Shown one piece after another: positions 9,855 through 24,800 of a DNA stretch of 64,000 bases. The first letter of the stretch is position 1. Each line of letters opens with the position of its first letter. A model generated the notes under the pieces. That model was not told the origin of the DNA, did no database searches, and worked only from the letters and a program-made list of their open reading frames with translations. The position numbers and the translations under genes are program-made. The stretch is from Tachypleus tridentatus. Taxonomy: Eukaryota; Arthropoda; Merostomata; Xiphosura; Limulidae. The stretch spans positions 162,605,310-162,669,309 of the forward strand of contig NC_134837.1 of the NCBI RefSeq assembly GCF_004210375.1, written 5' to 3'.

Positions 9855-12800
9855 CTGAAAGAGATTTAATATAATGAAATTACATGTACAAGCAAAAACC
9901 CCAACAGCTACTCTGTTCATTTCCTAAATGAACCAGCAGGGATTGGTGATATTTCAAATATTAAAACACCTTAAGTTATTTTCCAAGGTTTTAAATCTTC
10001 CTTCTTAAAAAATTAAATTACATAATATACCCAGACAAAAATAGAGAACACACTAAAGATGGAATCCAACATTCACAATAAAGAATGAGACTACAATGAA
10101 ATTAAAGTTTTTGTAGCTGTATATAGATATGAAAATCAATGAGATAAAGTACTCAAATGCTATCTTAACATGGTTGGAGATGAAATATTGCATCAGGATA
10201 AGTCTTACAGTAAAATTAATAGCCTCAGCTCTACTTTTACTCTTCGATCAGATGGTAACAAGAAACACATGAAGTTTCTGAATTTAATCACTGACTGATG
10301 AGCTGTCCCATGAGCATATTTGTTTGATATTCAATTCGAGGATAGGAAAGCAATTTCCTGCAATACACAGGCATCATAAATTGGTTTCTTTGGATGTACA
10401 TTTAGGTAATTTACAACTGCTCCAAGTGTTCGCATGTACACTGTTATAACAATGACATGAATTGTACACTAGCAAATGTTTTCTGAAATTGCTACAACCC
10501 AGAATGATGAGGAAATGGACTAATTCTTGTATAGTACACATCCTTCTATTTCACCTTAATCTTACTAATAAACTGTAGCAACCTTTTGCTTGAATTTGGA
10601 GTTGGGGGGGGAGCTTAATACAATTAATGCATGTCACAGTACTCAGGTAACTGAAATGAAATTCTGCCATTCATTATTAACCTACACCAACATTGACTGC
10701 AAAAGTGCTACATTTCATATCCCTGAAAAAGCAAGTTGTTGGGGCACTTTTCCCTCACTAAAATATCAGTACGAGAGCATTGTGTCCTTCCATATATCTT
10801 ATATTGCTCACAAGCTTGACTCCAATAAATATCCTTATCTAACTTTATGGTTTGTATTTTTTCTATAAGTGGTTTGAAGAAACATATATAACATCACCAA
10901 AAATGCACAATACAGTGTCCAAGTTTTGTACAGTTGTCACCTTTATCACATAGCTCGAGAGACATAGTCCAGAGAACTGATAGATCCATTCCCCACATAG
11001 TTTTTGCTTTGCAGTACATAGTATTATCTGCCCCCTACTTTACAGGTATGGTGTATCATCCTTATATGCACACAGGTTACTCTTTAATTTACACAGAAAT
11101 TAGAGGTTGAATGGTCAACAATGTGCTTTAACAAATTAAAATAAGTCAAGAATAAACTTAGAAATACTTAGTTCTATAATTCAAGTGAAAGTAAAGAGGA
11201 TGTGTTAAACAATCTACACCTGCTGTATCCAGTCCTCATGTGACCCTTTAAAATGCTATTTATATTAGCAAGTTGCTTTAATAACATTTGTGCCACAGTG
11301 ATTTTCATCAGCTTTATTTCCCTCCACATCAGAGTTAGAGTAAACCGTTTTCAACTATGACTGTCTTGAATTTGGAGTCATAGATAAAATATATATATAT
11401 ATATATATATATACACTAATATAACATACCACAAAATATAAAGAACTCACCCAACTTAACATGATTTCTTTCTGACCCACATAGAACAGGATCTTAAGAG
11501 GTCTTGCAGAATTGTACATGCGATGATGTAGATACTGGTACAGTCCAAAAGATTAGTTTGATCTTTGCTACTCACATATGGAGCTTCTAAGCGAGGCTCA
11601 GTAAACTGGGCAGCAGACTTTGACTTGTAAATAAAGTGACGAAGATCAGGCAGTCCTACTTCACTTACAGCATAACCCTCAGACTCTAAAGATGCATTTA
11701 TGGCTTCTAAACAGTTATAACGATGTAGTCTCTATAAAATGTAACAAGAAAATGCATAGTTCTTCTGAATGCATAAATGTTATGAAAAACAAGATCTAGG
11801 AGCAGTCTATACAAGGAGAAAAATAGAACCATTTGAAAATGTACCTTATATTTGAAATAAAGTTTTTATTAAAAAAGATATGCTGTTCATGTAAATATTT
11901 CTCATACCACTGATAATTTTGTAATTTACTGTTATATAGTCTTGACAATTATAGGATTTTTCTTCTCTAAAAAAACTTTTGTCTACATGTTTAATAATAC
12001 CTCAATGAAACAGTTAGACAAGAAAAGAATGTCTCTATAATAAACATAACTTATACAATACTCTGGCAAAGAGAAAGTCAAAGAACTTTAAAAACACTGT
12101 AATATATAGCTATGGTCTTAGGATTAAAGCATATATTCAAGACAAGCTGAAACACCTGTCAACTGATGGGGAACATTTAAACTTTAACAACAATTATATA
12201 TTTTGAACATAAAGTTTATTTCAACATTTTAAAACTAAGCTTCTTCATAAATAACATTTGCAACTTGTTGTTCTTCTACCAACAAATAAAATAGTTTGAG
12301 TTGATACCCCACTTGAACTTCCTACATTTCACTAACCATGAGAAAAGGATGGTTTTTGATAAACAATCCAACAACTTTCATGCTCTGACAAAGAATCCCT
12401 TTAGAATGTTCAACATAGCCTGAGAGTAATTAAACAACAGCCTTATGTTCAATTTTGACTACCTTAGGTCATAATGTTTACATACAAAGTTTGGTTAAAA
12501 TTAGCACACTAGGCTCAGGGTGCAAACAAACTCATCCTTCAACATATAGATTATCCTGGTTACTTTTACATTTAGTCCAGTGACAAATGTCTCGAAACTA
12601 CTTATGAACTGAAAGAGGCAACAGGCACTAGGGGATGCATAAACACCAAACTAGGTTCATTTTTTTAGAATAATAAAAGGGTTTTTCAAGTAAATGCATA
12701 CCTAGTGAAAGCTCTTTTTGTATAACCAGTTGGATCTATAACAAAGATCTTGATGCTTCAAACATGACTACCCAATGTTTTCAGTGGTAGTTGGTATTTT

Positions 12801-15800
12801 AAGATTTCCTACTTGGCAAATCACTAATGTTGAGATAACTAGGAAGAGGGCATTTTATTACTATTTAAATAAACAATTAGTCCATTCATCTTGTATAAAT
12901 CAAAATGTCTTACTATCACTAGTAATGATATTATTCAAAATGCAAGGAGCCAGTTAGCCAATTTATTTACACATATTTGAAAATGATGAACCTAAAAACA
13001 ATAAATAATGATTTGATTCATCAGATTATTTTGCCATTACAAACAATTCTCAATTTCTATGTCCTCAAAATGTCCCACTTAATGCCTTAAGAGCTCCAAC
13101 TATCAACCTTCCTATGAAATCATAAAATATTGCTCAAACCACTTTACATAATCAAGTCACATCTAAACTTTCTTTAGAGCTGTTTCCAAATTTGTGTTTC
13201 ATTAATAAATGATGAAATAGTTTCCTATGATATCATAAAACAAACATGGCAATCAAAATGTTCAAAAAACTAAGACAAGGATAATATGTTCTCAAGCAGT
13301 GACTGTAAATTTAAAGACAGTCTTTGCAATGGGAAGAATTTTTTTTTAAACAATCAATAATAGCATCGTTTACCATTTTCTTTCATGAATTATGCTATAA
13401 AGAGGTCCTGGTGTGGCTAGGGTGCTTGACTTGATTCACAATATGAGAGCTGTGTGTTCGATTCCCCATCACACCAAAGATGCTCACCTCTTTCAGCCAT
13501 AGGAAGATTTTAATTCAATGGTCAATCCCACTGTCTATTAGTAAGAGTAGCCCATAACTTGGCAATGAGTGGTAATAGCTAGCTGCCTTCCCTCTAGTTT
13601 TACACTGTTAAATTAGGGATGGCTAACACAAGGTAGTACTCATGTAACTTGAAAGAAATTCAAAATACCATTTCCCAAAAATTAAAAATTATTCAAATAC
13701 AGTGAGAAATGACATATAAAACTAACTTAATTTTTTATGTTTGAAAAATTCATTAGGTGAAAGTGATAGCAAAAAAAATAAAGTCAGAGGAAACCCTGCT
13801 ATTGTGAAGTTCATGGTATTAGGACAGCCAAGATCTATTTCTAGCAAACACCAGATTTGTCATAGATTCCAAATCAAATATAGTAAAAATGATTAAAAGT
13901 TCTACATTTCTGCTAAGATGGCCAAAACCAAAATCATGGTAGATATTGTCTCTTAAGAAATAGGGAACAATAGGCAAAACCAGGTTATTCTTATAAAAAA
14001 GAATGAAGTGCATCTATTGAAACAAAATGCCAAAAGATCATAGAGTTTTAAACAGAATAGTTACATCTCCTCCTTCATCAAAAACTCCTTGAAGATGACC
14101 ACAACAGAAAGTTATGACCATTTACTTAACAAACCTACAATATTTCAATGAAAAACTCAAATGCATAGCCAAAAATTTCAACATAGAAGTCCAGTGGAAA
14201 TCCTACAATACCTTAAGGTCCATTCTGGTAAAAAAAACAACAAAAAAAAACAGCGACCTACCAAAGAGAATCTCAAAAACATCATCTATGAAATTCCATG
14301 TTCCTGCAATGATACATACATTGGAGAAATGGGAAGAAAACTTGCAACAAGAATAAAACAACATAAAGATTGTACAAGACTCATGAAAACACAAAATTCA
14401 GCCATTGCAGAGCATGCCATGTCAACTAGACACAGAATAAACTGAGAGAAAACTAAAATCATCAACAGAGACAAATTCTGGAAGGCAAGAAAAATCAAAA
14501 TCATTTTGTATTAACACTATTAAACCTTCACTTAACAGAGATTCCAGATTAGAGGTGAGTAACCTGTGGCTGCCATTGGTTGAATCTATAGAAAATCTCT
14601 CCTCCAATCAGAAACAGTGATAATCCAACCAATCACAACACACTCTCCACAATCCACCAGGACACTATAAAAGACCATCAGCACCTACACTTACACTGGG
14701 GTCGAGGAGACACAGAGTAGAATTGAGTCCAGAGCTAGTCACTGAGCAAGTCAGACGTGCTGATATTTCTGCCAACATACTTTTTAAGACGAAACGTTCA
14801 TCCATGCTAGTTAGGCCATAAGTACCGCCAGTAATCATCGACGGTGCCTCTTCAAGTCGCCACGTTGATCACCCAAGCCAAGCCAGGGGCAACCATTGAA
14901 CCGTCCAGGACCCGAATCTTACGCCGGGGCGGAATTCTCATCCAACCCGCCACTACCGCAGACCAAATTTATCTGTGCCAGCCATGGAACACCGAATTTA
15001 ATGTAAGTTGTTCCCCTACTAAAAGTCCAGTCAGTCTTTATTCAGTATTCCTCAGGGGCGTCGACCCATCAATACAACCAGAAGAAGTCAAACAAGCCAA
15101 AGAACCTCAAATCCAAGCCAATGTATATGCTGTTCATCGAATTTTTTCTAAAAACACTAACCTTCTTACATACTTCATAAAGATAGTGACAACGTCGAAG
15201 TACAGTGCTGACTGTATTTTACGTGACGGCTGTTATTATCACATATTCCACTTTAGAGCCAAACGCCCACATGGACAACCATTCAACACATGGTCAAACA
15301 AAGCACCCAGACATCACAAACAACCAACGGACAACTTCCAATGAGAAATTACAAAAATACCGCTGAGGCCAGATCTAACCAGAAGAAACACGAAGACAGA
15401 TACAGATAACTCGTCCCAGAAGACGTCAACTCCTTCTGTTAGGTTAGCAACATGCCAAGTTTCAGCAGTCCAAGAAAGAAAGAGGACAGATCATGCCAGA
15501 CTTCAATCCCAGTTCCACAGAATTCAACAACTGGCCAGACTCAAACCATTACCAAGATAACCATCGACGCGACAGTTCAAACTGAAAAACAAACTACCAT
15601 CACTCAGAAAACTCAAACCAAAATCACAAGAAGAAACAAAGCATCACAGACCAGCGAAAAACAACTCACTGAAGAATAGCCAGTTGTTCTATCACCTAGA
15701 CCACGTTTTTCACTTGTGTGAAAACAAGTTCATGACGAAGTTACCACTTGATCTACAAGACCGCAGCTAACAGTTTCCATGTATACCACCGTCACAGTTC

Positions 15801-18800
15801 ATCAGTTTTTCTTCTGATTTCTCTCTCTCTAAACTAAACCCCTGCCACGTTAGTTTGCATTTGCACATACACTGACTTGAAGACAAAAGGCAGAAGACTT
15901 TTGAAACTTCGTCTTCTACACTTGTGTCTCCACAACAGGCAGTTGCTGTCCATTCTACAAAGTTTCATCAGATCTTCTTTAAGTGAAAAAAATAAAACAG
16001 AAACACATGGCAAAGAGGAATAGACAATTAACATACTGAAAAGAGAAAGTACAACTCAAAAACATGAAGCAGAAATAATTTCAGAGGTACAGAAAGATTA
16101 AATATCTTTAACGATATTTAACGATCTAATTGGGATAAATGAGTAAAAGTAAGAATGGCTACAGGTTGAAAAGCCAACCTTGAGAGAAGAATACAGAGTG
16201 GAGCTTCAAGAACAGAAAAGCACAAAGAGGCAGACAGAATGAACAAACAAAAGAAAAGTCACAGGTACTAAAACTGGAAAATTCAAGAGAAAGTATGTAT
16301 GCTGACAAGAGGGCCTGTCATAGGAATAGTTATGAAGATGAATCTGGCCAAAGATGGAGTTCACAATACATTTCCTAAAGGTGAACCTTATGGAGCTTTT
16401 GTTTGTTTTAGTGCAAAGTTACAAAATAAGCTATCCATGCTTTGTCCACCACAGGGAATCAAATCCCAGATTTTAACATTATGGTAACTGTCAACTTACC
16501 ACTGAACCACTGTGGAACCCTTACGAAACTGAATCTGCATATAATCTTCCTCAGAACGTGAAATAATGTACTAATAAACAGACCTGACAAAAAGGAAGAC
16601 CTGTAGAAAATGTCAACCTTAGAATAAAGTATCAGAATGAAAAAACAACAAAAAAACAAATAGTTGAGCATAAAAATTGCCATATTAAAAGCATAAGAAT
16701 CTGATGAAATCAGAGAAAAAAGCAACGATTAAAAAAGACTAAAAGACTGTAGCTCCACATCATTATAAAACACGATATTCAACTAATCTGGTCAAAGGAA
16801 GCCTCCTAAGAGTACTTGCATGTAACAAACCAAAATAAAGTAAGGTGCAAACAACTGCTAGCCCACAAAATGTGTCAGCAATGTCAAGGAAGGAGAAAGC
16901 TTGACAAAAGAACAGAATATCCAATAAATCATACACAGACCAAACACACGAAATTGTAATAAAACTTCTTTTTTTTACAAAAGTTATAAATTTCTTGTCT
17001 TGTAAACAAAATATCTAATCTGAAAGCAATGATTTGCATTCTTCAAGAGACAGTATAACAATAAGTATTATAGCAAAAGTGCATAAAATGAAATATTGCC
17101 AAATAACTGTACTCACCAATCCTTAATTGTATATCACATACAACTATTTAATTATATTTAGAAAAATACAGTGTCCAAAAATTAAATGGCATGTTACAAT
17201 CTTAAACCATTATAACAGTTATAAACTTAAGTTTGTGGTGGATGGAGAGCATGTGTATGTAGTTTTTTTCCAGACATCATTTGCCATCAGTACACCTCCA
17301 CATCTACTTCATTTGTGGCCTTCAAGATACCAAGTCAAAATTTAATTTCCATCTGCATGTTAACCAGGATATCAGGCATGACAGTAGCTGCTGCATCAGT
17401 AATCTATTCACAAAATGTCTAACTATTTCTTACTTTTATCCTCTACATGATTTCCTTCACACAACTGCAAAGAAGTAACATACGGGAACAACAATGACTA
17501 AGAGATTGGCTCCTTTCTTGTGTCACATGCTCTCCAGTTCTTGAAAATATCAGTAACCATTTCTTGGTAAGAATATGGACCTTTTCCATATATTTTAGTA
17601 ACATTGTCTTTGCACTAGAATAGGGGTTATTTCATCTCTCCTACCAAAGAATGCACATAACCTCCTCTGTCACCACATCTGTCAATGATGTAGTTGTTGA
17701 CTATGCATGCATAATGTGTCATTACCCTTATCATTATGGCAAAAACTGTATGCTGCACTCTCAATCCAACACAAACTCTAAATTTGTAACTTTTGCTCTC
17801 TTTTCATGGTTGAAGTTTGTGACACAACACACAAGTTTTGAAACACTGTATACTTGACACACTTTTCTTAGATGTTAGTTACCAAATCATTTATCATTAT
17901 TATGTAAATTTGAATTATTTGCTTGAAACTGAAGAGAGTTAGGTAGAAATTTAGAATGATTATCATACATGTTAGAAGGGGCATACAGTCAATGTGTAGT
18001 TACTTCACTAATTATCATTGGTTTGTTATCTTGATCTACCAAAATCATTTTTATAATAAAAAATATCAAATAAAACTACATTTACCACAGCAAAATATTT
18101 ATTTTCTTTAAGAATACTGATAATCACATCACCAAAAATGTATAAATTGTTCATGATTTTTCACAAGTTGACAATTTAAAATAGTTTAAAATTTTGAAAC
18201 TTTTTCAAATTCATTAAGGTTTGTGTAAATGCTCTAAGTTAAAAATTAAGTTTTTCAATAAACAATACTTCTAAAAATGAGACTGTTTCTTGTATGAAAA
18301 ATACAAAAAATTATTAAATAACTTACTGTCCAGGAGAAAATTAAAAAAAACCTCAATGAGATTGGAAACAGTCTTGTGCACACAACGTTTCTGGATGTGT
18401 TTACTGTATCACCTTTGTGAGTGTAATGTTGTGCAGTTATCAGACTTATTTATACCCTTAGAAGATATCACCACAATTTGCAATTTGCATATTAAAGAAT
18501 TTGATGCCATCTACTGACACTTCCTTCAGTTTCATCATCCTTATTTATTATCTTAAATTTATATCTCAGTAGACTTGCATATATTCATATGTTGTTGAAA
18601 GAGCTGTCAAAAAAGGATGAAAATATAAAATTAAAACCACTAGGTGATAAAAGTAAAATGAAGATTTAGTACCGCAGTTTATAACTGGTTTGTCTTGTCA
18701 AATAATGAATCAATTTAATAAACAAGTAAATATATTTCCAATATATAAACCAATAAACAGAGTTTACCAAGCTCGTAATATAACTCAAGTTAAAATTGAT

Positions 18801-21800
18801 ATTCCTGTAAAAATTTGGTATATGTAAAAATATCATGTGAATGTGAAAAGAGTTTATACACAGGACAAACAAGAAGAAATTTAATAAAGTTCAGAAAGAA
18901 CAAACACAAAAAACATGTTAAAAATAATAATATTACTATTTCACCATCAGCAGAACATATTATCAAAATCAAACATACAATTCAATGGAAAAAAAAACTT
19001 ATTTTTGCACAACCTAAATGTGTCATTTTTATGAATGTACATAAATCTATTGAGATAATCAAATATCAAACAAATTTAATTTAAAGATTTAATAAGGATG
19101 ATGGACCTAATAGAAATCTTGTCAATAAATAAGGTGAAACTCTTTAATATGTAAACTGTATTATGATAATTTTTTTTGTAAGAGTATACAGAAGTCTGAT
19201 TTTTGCACAACAATACACTCCTGTAAATGAATCAGTAAACACATCAAAACATGGAAAGTATGAGACTGTTTCCAGTCTCATGAGGTTTTTTTCTTTTATC
19301 CTGTAGAGGAAGTTATTCAGTATTTTATTGTATTTTTGAGACTGGGAAGAGTCTCATTTTTAAAACTATTTACAATAAATCATAGTTTATTGAAAAAATT
19401 AAGTTCTGAACTTTAGAAATATATTACAAATTCTATTTCTGTCTATGAAAGCTAAATAAACAGGTGAAATTTCCAACTAAGTTTATGTGAAATATTTATC
19501 TATATCTATTAGACTATCTGTCTAGCTATCCAAGTAGCTATCTCTTTATGCAAAGCCAGTACATTCACCTTCTATTTGTAATATTTTTACCTCAACAATT
19601 TTCCGACGACATTCCTGTAGTGTAAAAAACAAGTTTTTATCCACTGTGAGGAGTAAGAGGCAAGCTGGACAATTATCATCAAGATAAGAAACATGGGCAT
19701 GGAGAAAACCACTATTAAGTAAAAAAAAACTGCATTACAAAATTTGTAATAATAAATGATTAAGAGTTATTAGCTGCTTCGTACATTTAAAAGAAACAAA
19801 AAACAAGTGATTTAATCAGTTCGAAGCAAGCTACACTAGTAAGCTCATCTATAAAACATTTGAAATTCCAATAGCTTCTGGAAATATCAGAAGATGAGAA
19901 AAAAGTTAGGGTGTATAATGTCACTAGTCATGGTACATAACAGTTGTAAAAATGTAATTTACTCACATACTCTATGTGAGTGGAAGGATTTATTGGTGAG
20001 ACAAAAATTTCTCTCTGAAGCAAAAAAAATATTATTTTTACAAAATGTAATTAAAATAAAAACTGGTTCATAATAGAAAAATAAGGTTTTGAATGACCAT
20101 CTCTACATTTAAACAAAAAAATTATTGTTATTAATAAATGGACAATGTTTCAAAGAAGCCCTACTTATACAGCAACTGAAACCAAATTAAACAGATATAA
20201 AGGAACACCTTTATACCTATACCAATTAATAACCTGCAATGCCCCATACAGTCCAGTACCCATTTATACTAGACGTGTCCTGCAACTGTCACTTTCAAAT
20301 TCTTTCTTCATATGAAGATGACCTAGGAAGGTCAAAACATTGTTCTCTCCTTATCAATAAAAGTATTAAGACCCATACCAGCCGTTCTGAGATATAGTTT
20401 TATTTCAAGCGGGTTTCTCATCATCAGGAATTATTCTAAGCACTTGAGTCCCAATGTATAAAGATCTAACTCCCAAATATTACATTATCTATTATCATTA
20501 CAAATAAGTACAATATCTGTTTCATGATGTAACTAACGTATTTGGATTGAATAATTATCTGGTGCATACTTTTTCATATCTGTGATGTTTTTCCAAAATC
20601 AAAAAGAGAAAGAATAATATGATCCTAGGTATTATTATTTTCTTCATCATTTTAATTAATACTTTAAAAAATCTAATGTTTGGTACGATTAAGATAATCA
20701 GTATCCATAGTTTGTGAGAACATAAGTAGAATATTCAATATATTAATATTCCACTACTCATAGCACTTTGATTAATCTACTAAAAATAATATTTTAAATG
20801 AAATACAACTATAACCAAAATATGATCTGGAATACTTCTAAAATAAACTACAACAATAATAAAACTGATCAACATACTTAATTTTGTGTTAGCAGTGAAT
20901 TCTAAAGTGCTTATAAAATAAAATTTGAGAAAAATAAAACCTGTTTGAAATGTGTGTGCATGCATGCGTGCATATGTATATATTTATTAATTATTTAAAC
21001 ACATATATGCATATAAAAATACAAAAAACAAGAAATAGTCTTGAAAGTATGGTAAACTTTTTAAGTTTGCAAAATACATCTAAATTCACTAATTATAGTC
21101 AGACTGAAACTGTTACTAACATCTGAAATACATGTCCAGTCAATAATGAAACATTTTGAAGATTAGCTTCTATTTTCTTATTCAAGCTTTCTTTTATTTG
21201 TCCCTAGCATTTTAATTATAGCTAATACTTGTAAATCTTTCCTAAAGCAACCAATGTAACTTACCCTAAAGTATCATTTTTTTAATATAACAAATATTTC
21301 AGATTGTTAAATTGTTAAAAAACACATAACATGAAAGAATTAGTAACTCACAATTAGTTCATTTATTATAATTCACCTCTTACACAGGATTAATTTCACT
21401 ATATTTAAACAATATGTATATTCAAGTGCTGTGATGTGTCATCACAGATGTAGGCCATGATGTCCCTTAACCTGTTTACCATCTACATCTTTATGAATGA
21501 AGAAAATTTCACAACACTATTGAAGTAAAGATATTCAGAAAGCAAGAACTGCTAAATGATATAGAGCTAAAGCATACAATCTACTGAAGAAAATCCTCTA
21601 ATGAAGTGAATAAACTAACATTTAGAGCAGCAAGTGACACCTAATCTGGAGTAAAACTCTCACCTGCAAAATGAATACCTGCAAGAAGCCATTATGATGA
21701 AGTTCAGTATGTATATTGCTACTGTTAACAACATAGTAAACAAGGATTTTAAGTTGAAAAGAGGTTCAAAACTGAAAATAAATAAGCTCATAAGCCATAT

Positions 21801-24800
21801 CTTAAAAACAATGGCTCTTTTCACCATGAAGATTGCAAAAGAAACTAAATCATACCAATCACACACAACATACCTACCTACCATGTCCCTCAATGTAGGT
21901 TCAATGGAGATTCATGCTTTTGCTCTGCTTAAACACAAACTTAGAAGCTGTTATTCTATGTATATGGAAAACATCAAGAAAATCTGGTAAGGTATAAAGT
22001 ACAAGATTAACCTCCTTGTCATTCTTAGGCTGGCTACCCTGGAAATTATGTTGTAAGACAGTAATGAATAATCATTGCTATTATAGTGTGAACAAATGAA
22101 GATGGAAGTAGTAGTCCCAATGGCAACAAAGGACATTGAATACTCTTCTTATATAATGTGACTAACTGCAGTAGATGAAAATTTTGCTTCTTTATAGTGA
22201 AAAAAACAAACAGAAGAAACACATTAAGAATATAAACTAAATATAATGATAATCTAGATGTATCAAGATAAAAGTACAAGTACTCAAAATACCTATCTTT
22301 ATCATTCAATGACCAACATTATGCTAAAGCAGAGCCTTTGAAATATTCCATGTTCCAAAAACAAGGTAAAAGATAAATGAAAGGATACCAAAAAAAAAAA
22401 AAAAGATTTGAATAATCATTCCTGATGGGTATTCAAATAAGTGTAACCACATACTTCTCCAAGAGACAGACCTCTTGAACTGGAAAAAAAAGCATGCAAA
22501 GATCCAGAAAAAAAGGTAAAAGAAATGTGAAAACAGAAAAATAAAATAAGCTTAAAAAAAAAAACAAAACAATTAGAGAATCCAAGGATAATAAGGACCT
22601 TAGAAAAATAAAATCACAAGGAAGTAAAAACAGGTTTGAAAGTGAAAAAAGGCATTAAAGAGCTAGAAAATATTTACAGAAGATAGAACAAGTTAAGGAA
22701 TTATCCTGGTAAAAACCTACAGGTGTAAGGAATTCTTATAAAAAAAAAACATCATAAAAAATGCCCTACAATTTCTTTTGGAATCAAATCAATACAGATT
22801 TGCAATACATGGTTTAGAAAGTCAGGGTTTTCTGCAGCTAAAATTACTTTGCTGCATTTTCTTAAAATATTTATTATACCTTGAAAAGAAATTGCAGAAT
22901 TCAAGGACATTCCCCATCTGTTTAAATTCTTTAGCTTCATTGAGACCTTGAATTGATAAACTAAGTTTGGAAAGTAACTTGACTTTATCACAAACCTTTG
23001 TAAGATAACATTATGTAACAAAATTTTTATTTTTTCTTGTTCCTCAGCAGAAAGTGTTATTTCCCAATTGCTTATGCCTAAAGTAAATGTAAAAAACCTA
23101 TTTTTTTCTCAAAACTTTGCTTTTGTGACCTGGGTAATGAAATTTTCAAATTTACCCATCTTCCAGAACATTCCAGGTAGATTCAGTGCCAAGCAGCTGA
23201 TAGAGAATTTTCTTGAACTTACAAGAATTTTCAAGAACCTTTTAGAATTTTCTAGAACTTTCCACAGTAATATACAGTATACATGGGCTTACCACTAACC
23301 ACTTCAGTTTAGTTCTACCTGCCTAAGTGAACACATAGACTTATCTGATTTTATCAGAGATGGCATCAAGAAGCTGCAAGCATTCTCCAGATGCATTCTA
23401 CTATGTATGTGGCCAATTTATCACGACAAGAGCAAAAAAGTACTTTATGACAGCATCTGTTAAAATGTGTGAAGCCTAAAAGGCATATTTCAGCATGCCT
23501 GTTAAGGATCAAGACAAACACTGGGCACCTCATTTTACCTGCTTGAATGGTAAGATTTTGCATTATTTAAATTTTAAAAGGTCTAAAATTTGTATTTTTT
23601 TTTCCTTTTTAATTTCTAATAGTATAGAAAAAATATCACATATACAATATTTTGCATGAACCTCTTACACATTAGTTGTGGATGAAATAAATTTATTCTT
23701 CATAATAATTTTATTTTGCTCTTTTGCAGGATGGTACAGAGAGCCATGAAGTTTGCTATTCCAAGAATTTGATTGAACCCATTGACCACTCAAGCAATTG
23801 CTCCTTCTGCAGGCTTGTAAATGCATCTGCTATCATGTATCCAGATCTTACATCATCCAGTGCCACACTGCCCTGAGCTCCCTGTACCCACTCCACCAGA
23901 GAGAGAGCAGAAAGTTAGAAGAGGAGGTAGACGTTGAAGATCCAGGTTACAATTTCAGAGGTGCAGCCGATGAGAGAAACCCATACTACCCCAACCAAAG
24001 AGACCTCAATGACTTGATCAGAGATCTTGGTCTAACAAAGTTGAATGCCGAGCTTTCAACATCTAGGCTCAAGGAGTGGGATTTGTTAGATGAAAGTGTG
24101 CAAGTCACAAGTCAGAGGAAGCATTACCAACATTTTTCAAGCTTCTTCACTCATCAAGATGGGCTCTGCTTCTGCCACAATGTATCCGGTCTGTGCAAGG
24201 CAATTGGAATTGCCTGTAACCCATACAAGTAGCGCCTCTTCATTGATAGCTCATCCAGAAACCTCAAAGCTGTGCTGCTCCATAACGGGAATAAGTATCC
24301 ATCTCTTCCCCTGGCTCATTTGGTGCACCTCCAAGAGGAATACAGCAGCATCAAGACCTTGCTAGAAGCCTTGAAGTATGATGAGTACAACTGGGAGGTT
24401 ATCAGAGACATCAAAATAGTGGCATTCCTGATGGGTCTCCAAGGAGGCTTTACCAAGTTTCCCTGTTATCTTTGCCTTTGGAACAGCAAAGACATTGCAG
24501 CACACTACTTGATTCATATGTTGTTTTATTCAGACCTTATATAAATGAAAATGTGCATATTTGCCCATTTCTACATAGAAAATAGGTTAATTTCTAATTT
24601 TATTATCCACATCACAAAAGCAAAGTTTGAAGGGAATAATGACTATTTTCTGTACTTTTACAACATAAGCAATTAAGAAATAACACATACTATCCAGGAA
24701 CAAAATTTGTGTTACATAATGTAATTTTTGGTTTTTCAATGATAGTCTTGTGACTTGCAGAAAGCTCCATAGCTAATAAACCAGTATCTTCAACATGCCT

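Larger units (their letters stand above)
11732..19590 (-). other. MON1 intron 5
   Basis: This 7.9-kb intron contains a family A SINE (13402-13660), a Penelope-like 3' part with promoter-like sequence and a gag-like frame (14040-15680), a family B SINE (16386-16520) and a Penelope-like remnant with inverted arms (18236-19412). The other stretches (11732-13400, 15690-16380, 16520-18230) are AT-rich, and I recognise nothing in them. Confidence 0.7.

Noticed and set aside
13402-13480. functional tRNA gene
   Set aside because: The A and B boxes and a CACACCA-like end are present, but cloverleaf pairing is poor and a SINE body follows. It belongs to the SINE.
14780-14802. hammerhead ribozyme (CTGAT...GAAACG) in the Penelope-like terminal region
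   Set aside because: The core reads CTGATAT rather than CTGATGA, the putative stem II has mismatches, and the stem I strands do not pair convincingly. It is kept only as a resemblance.
20320-20333. hammerhead stem II (GACCTAGGAAGGTC)
   Set aside because: It is a perfect hairpin, but the preceding AAGATGA does not match CTGATGA and the bases next to the stem do not fit the catalytic core.
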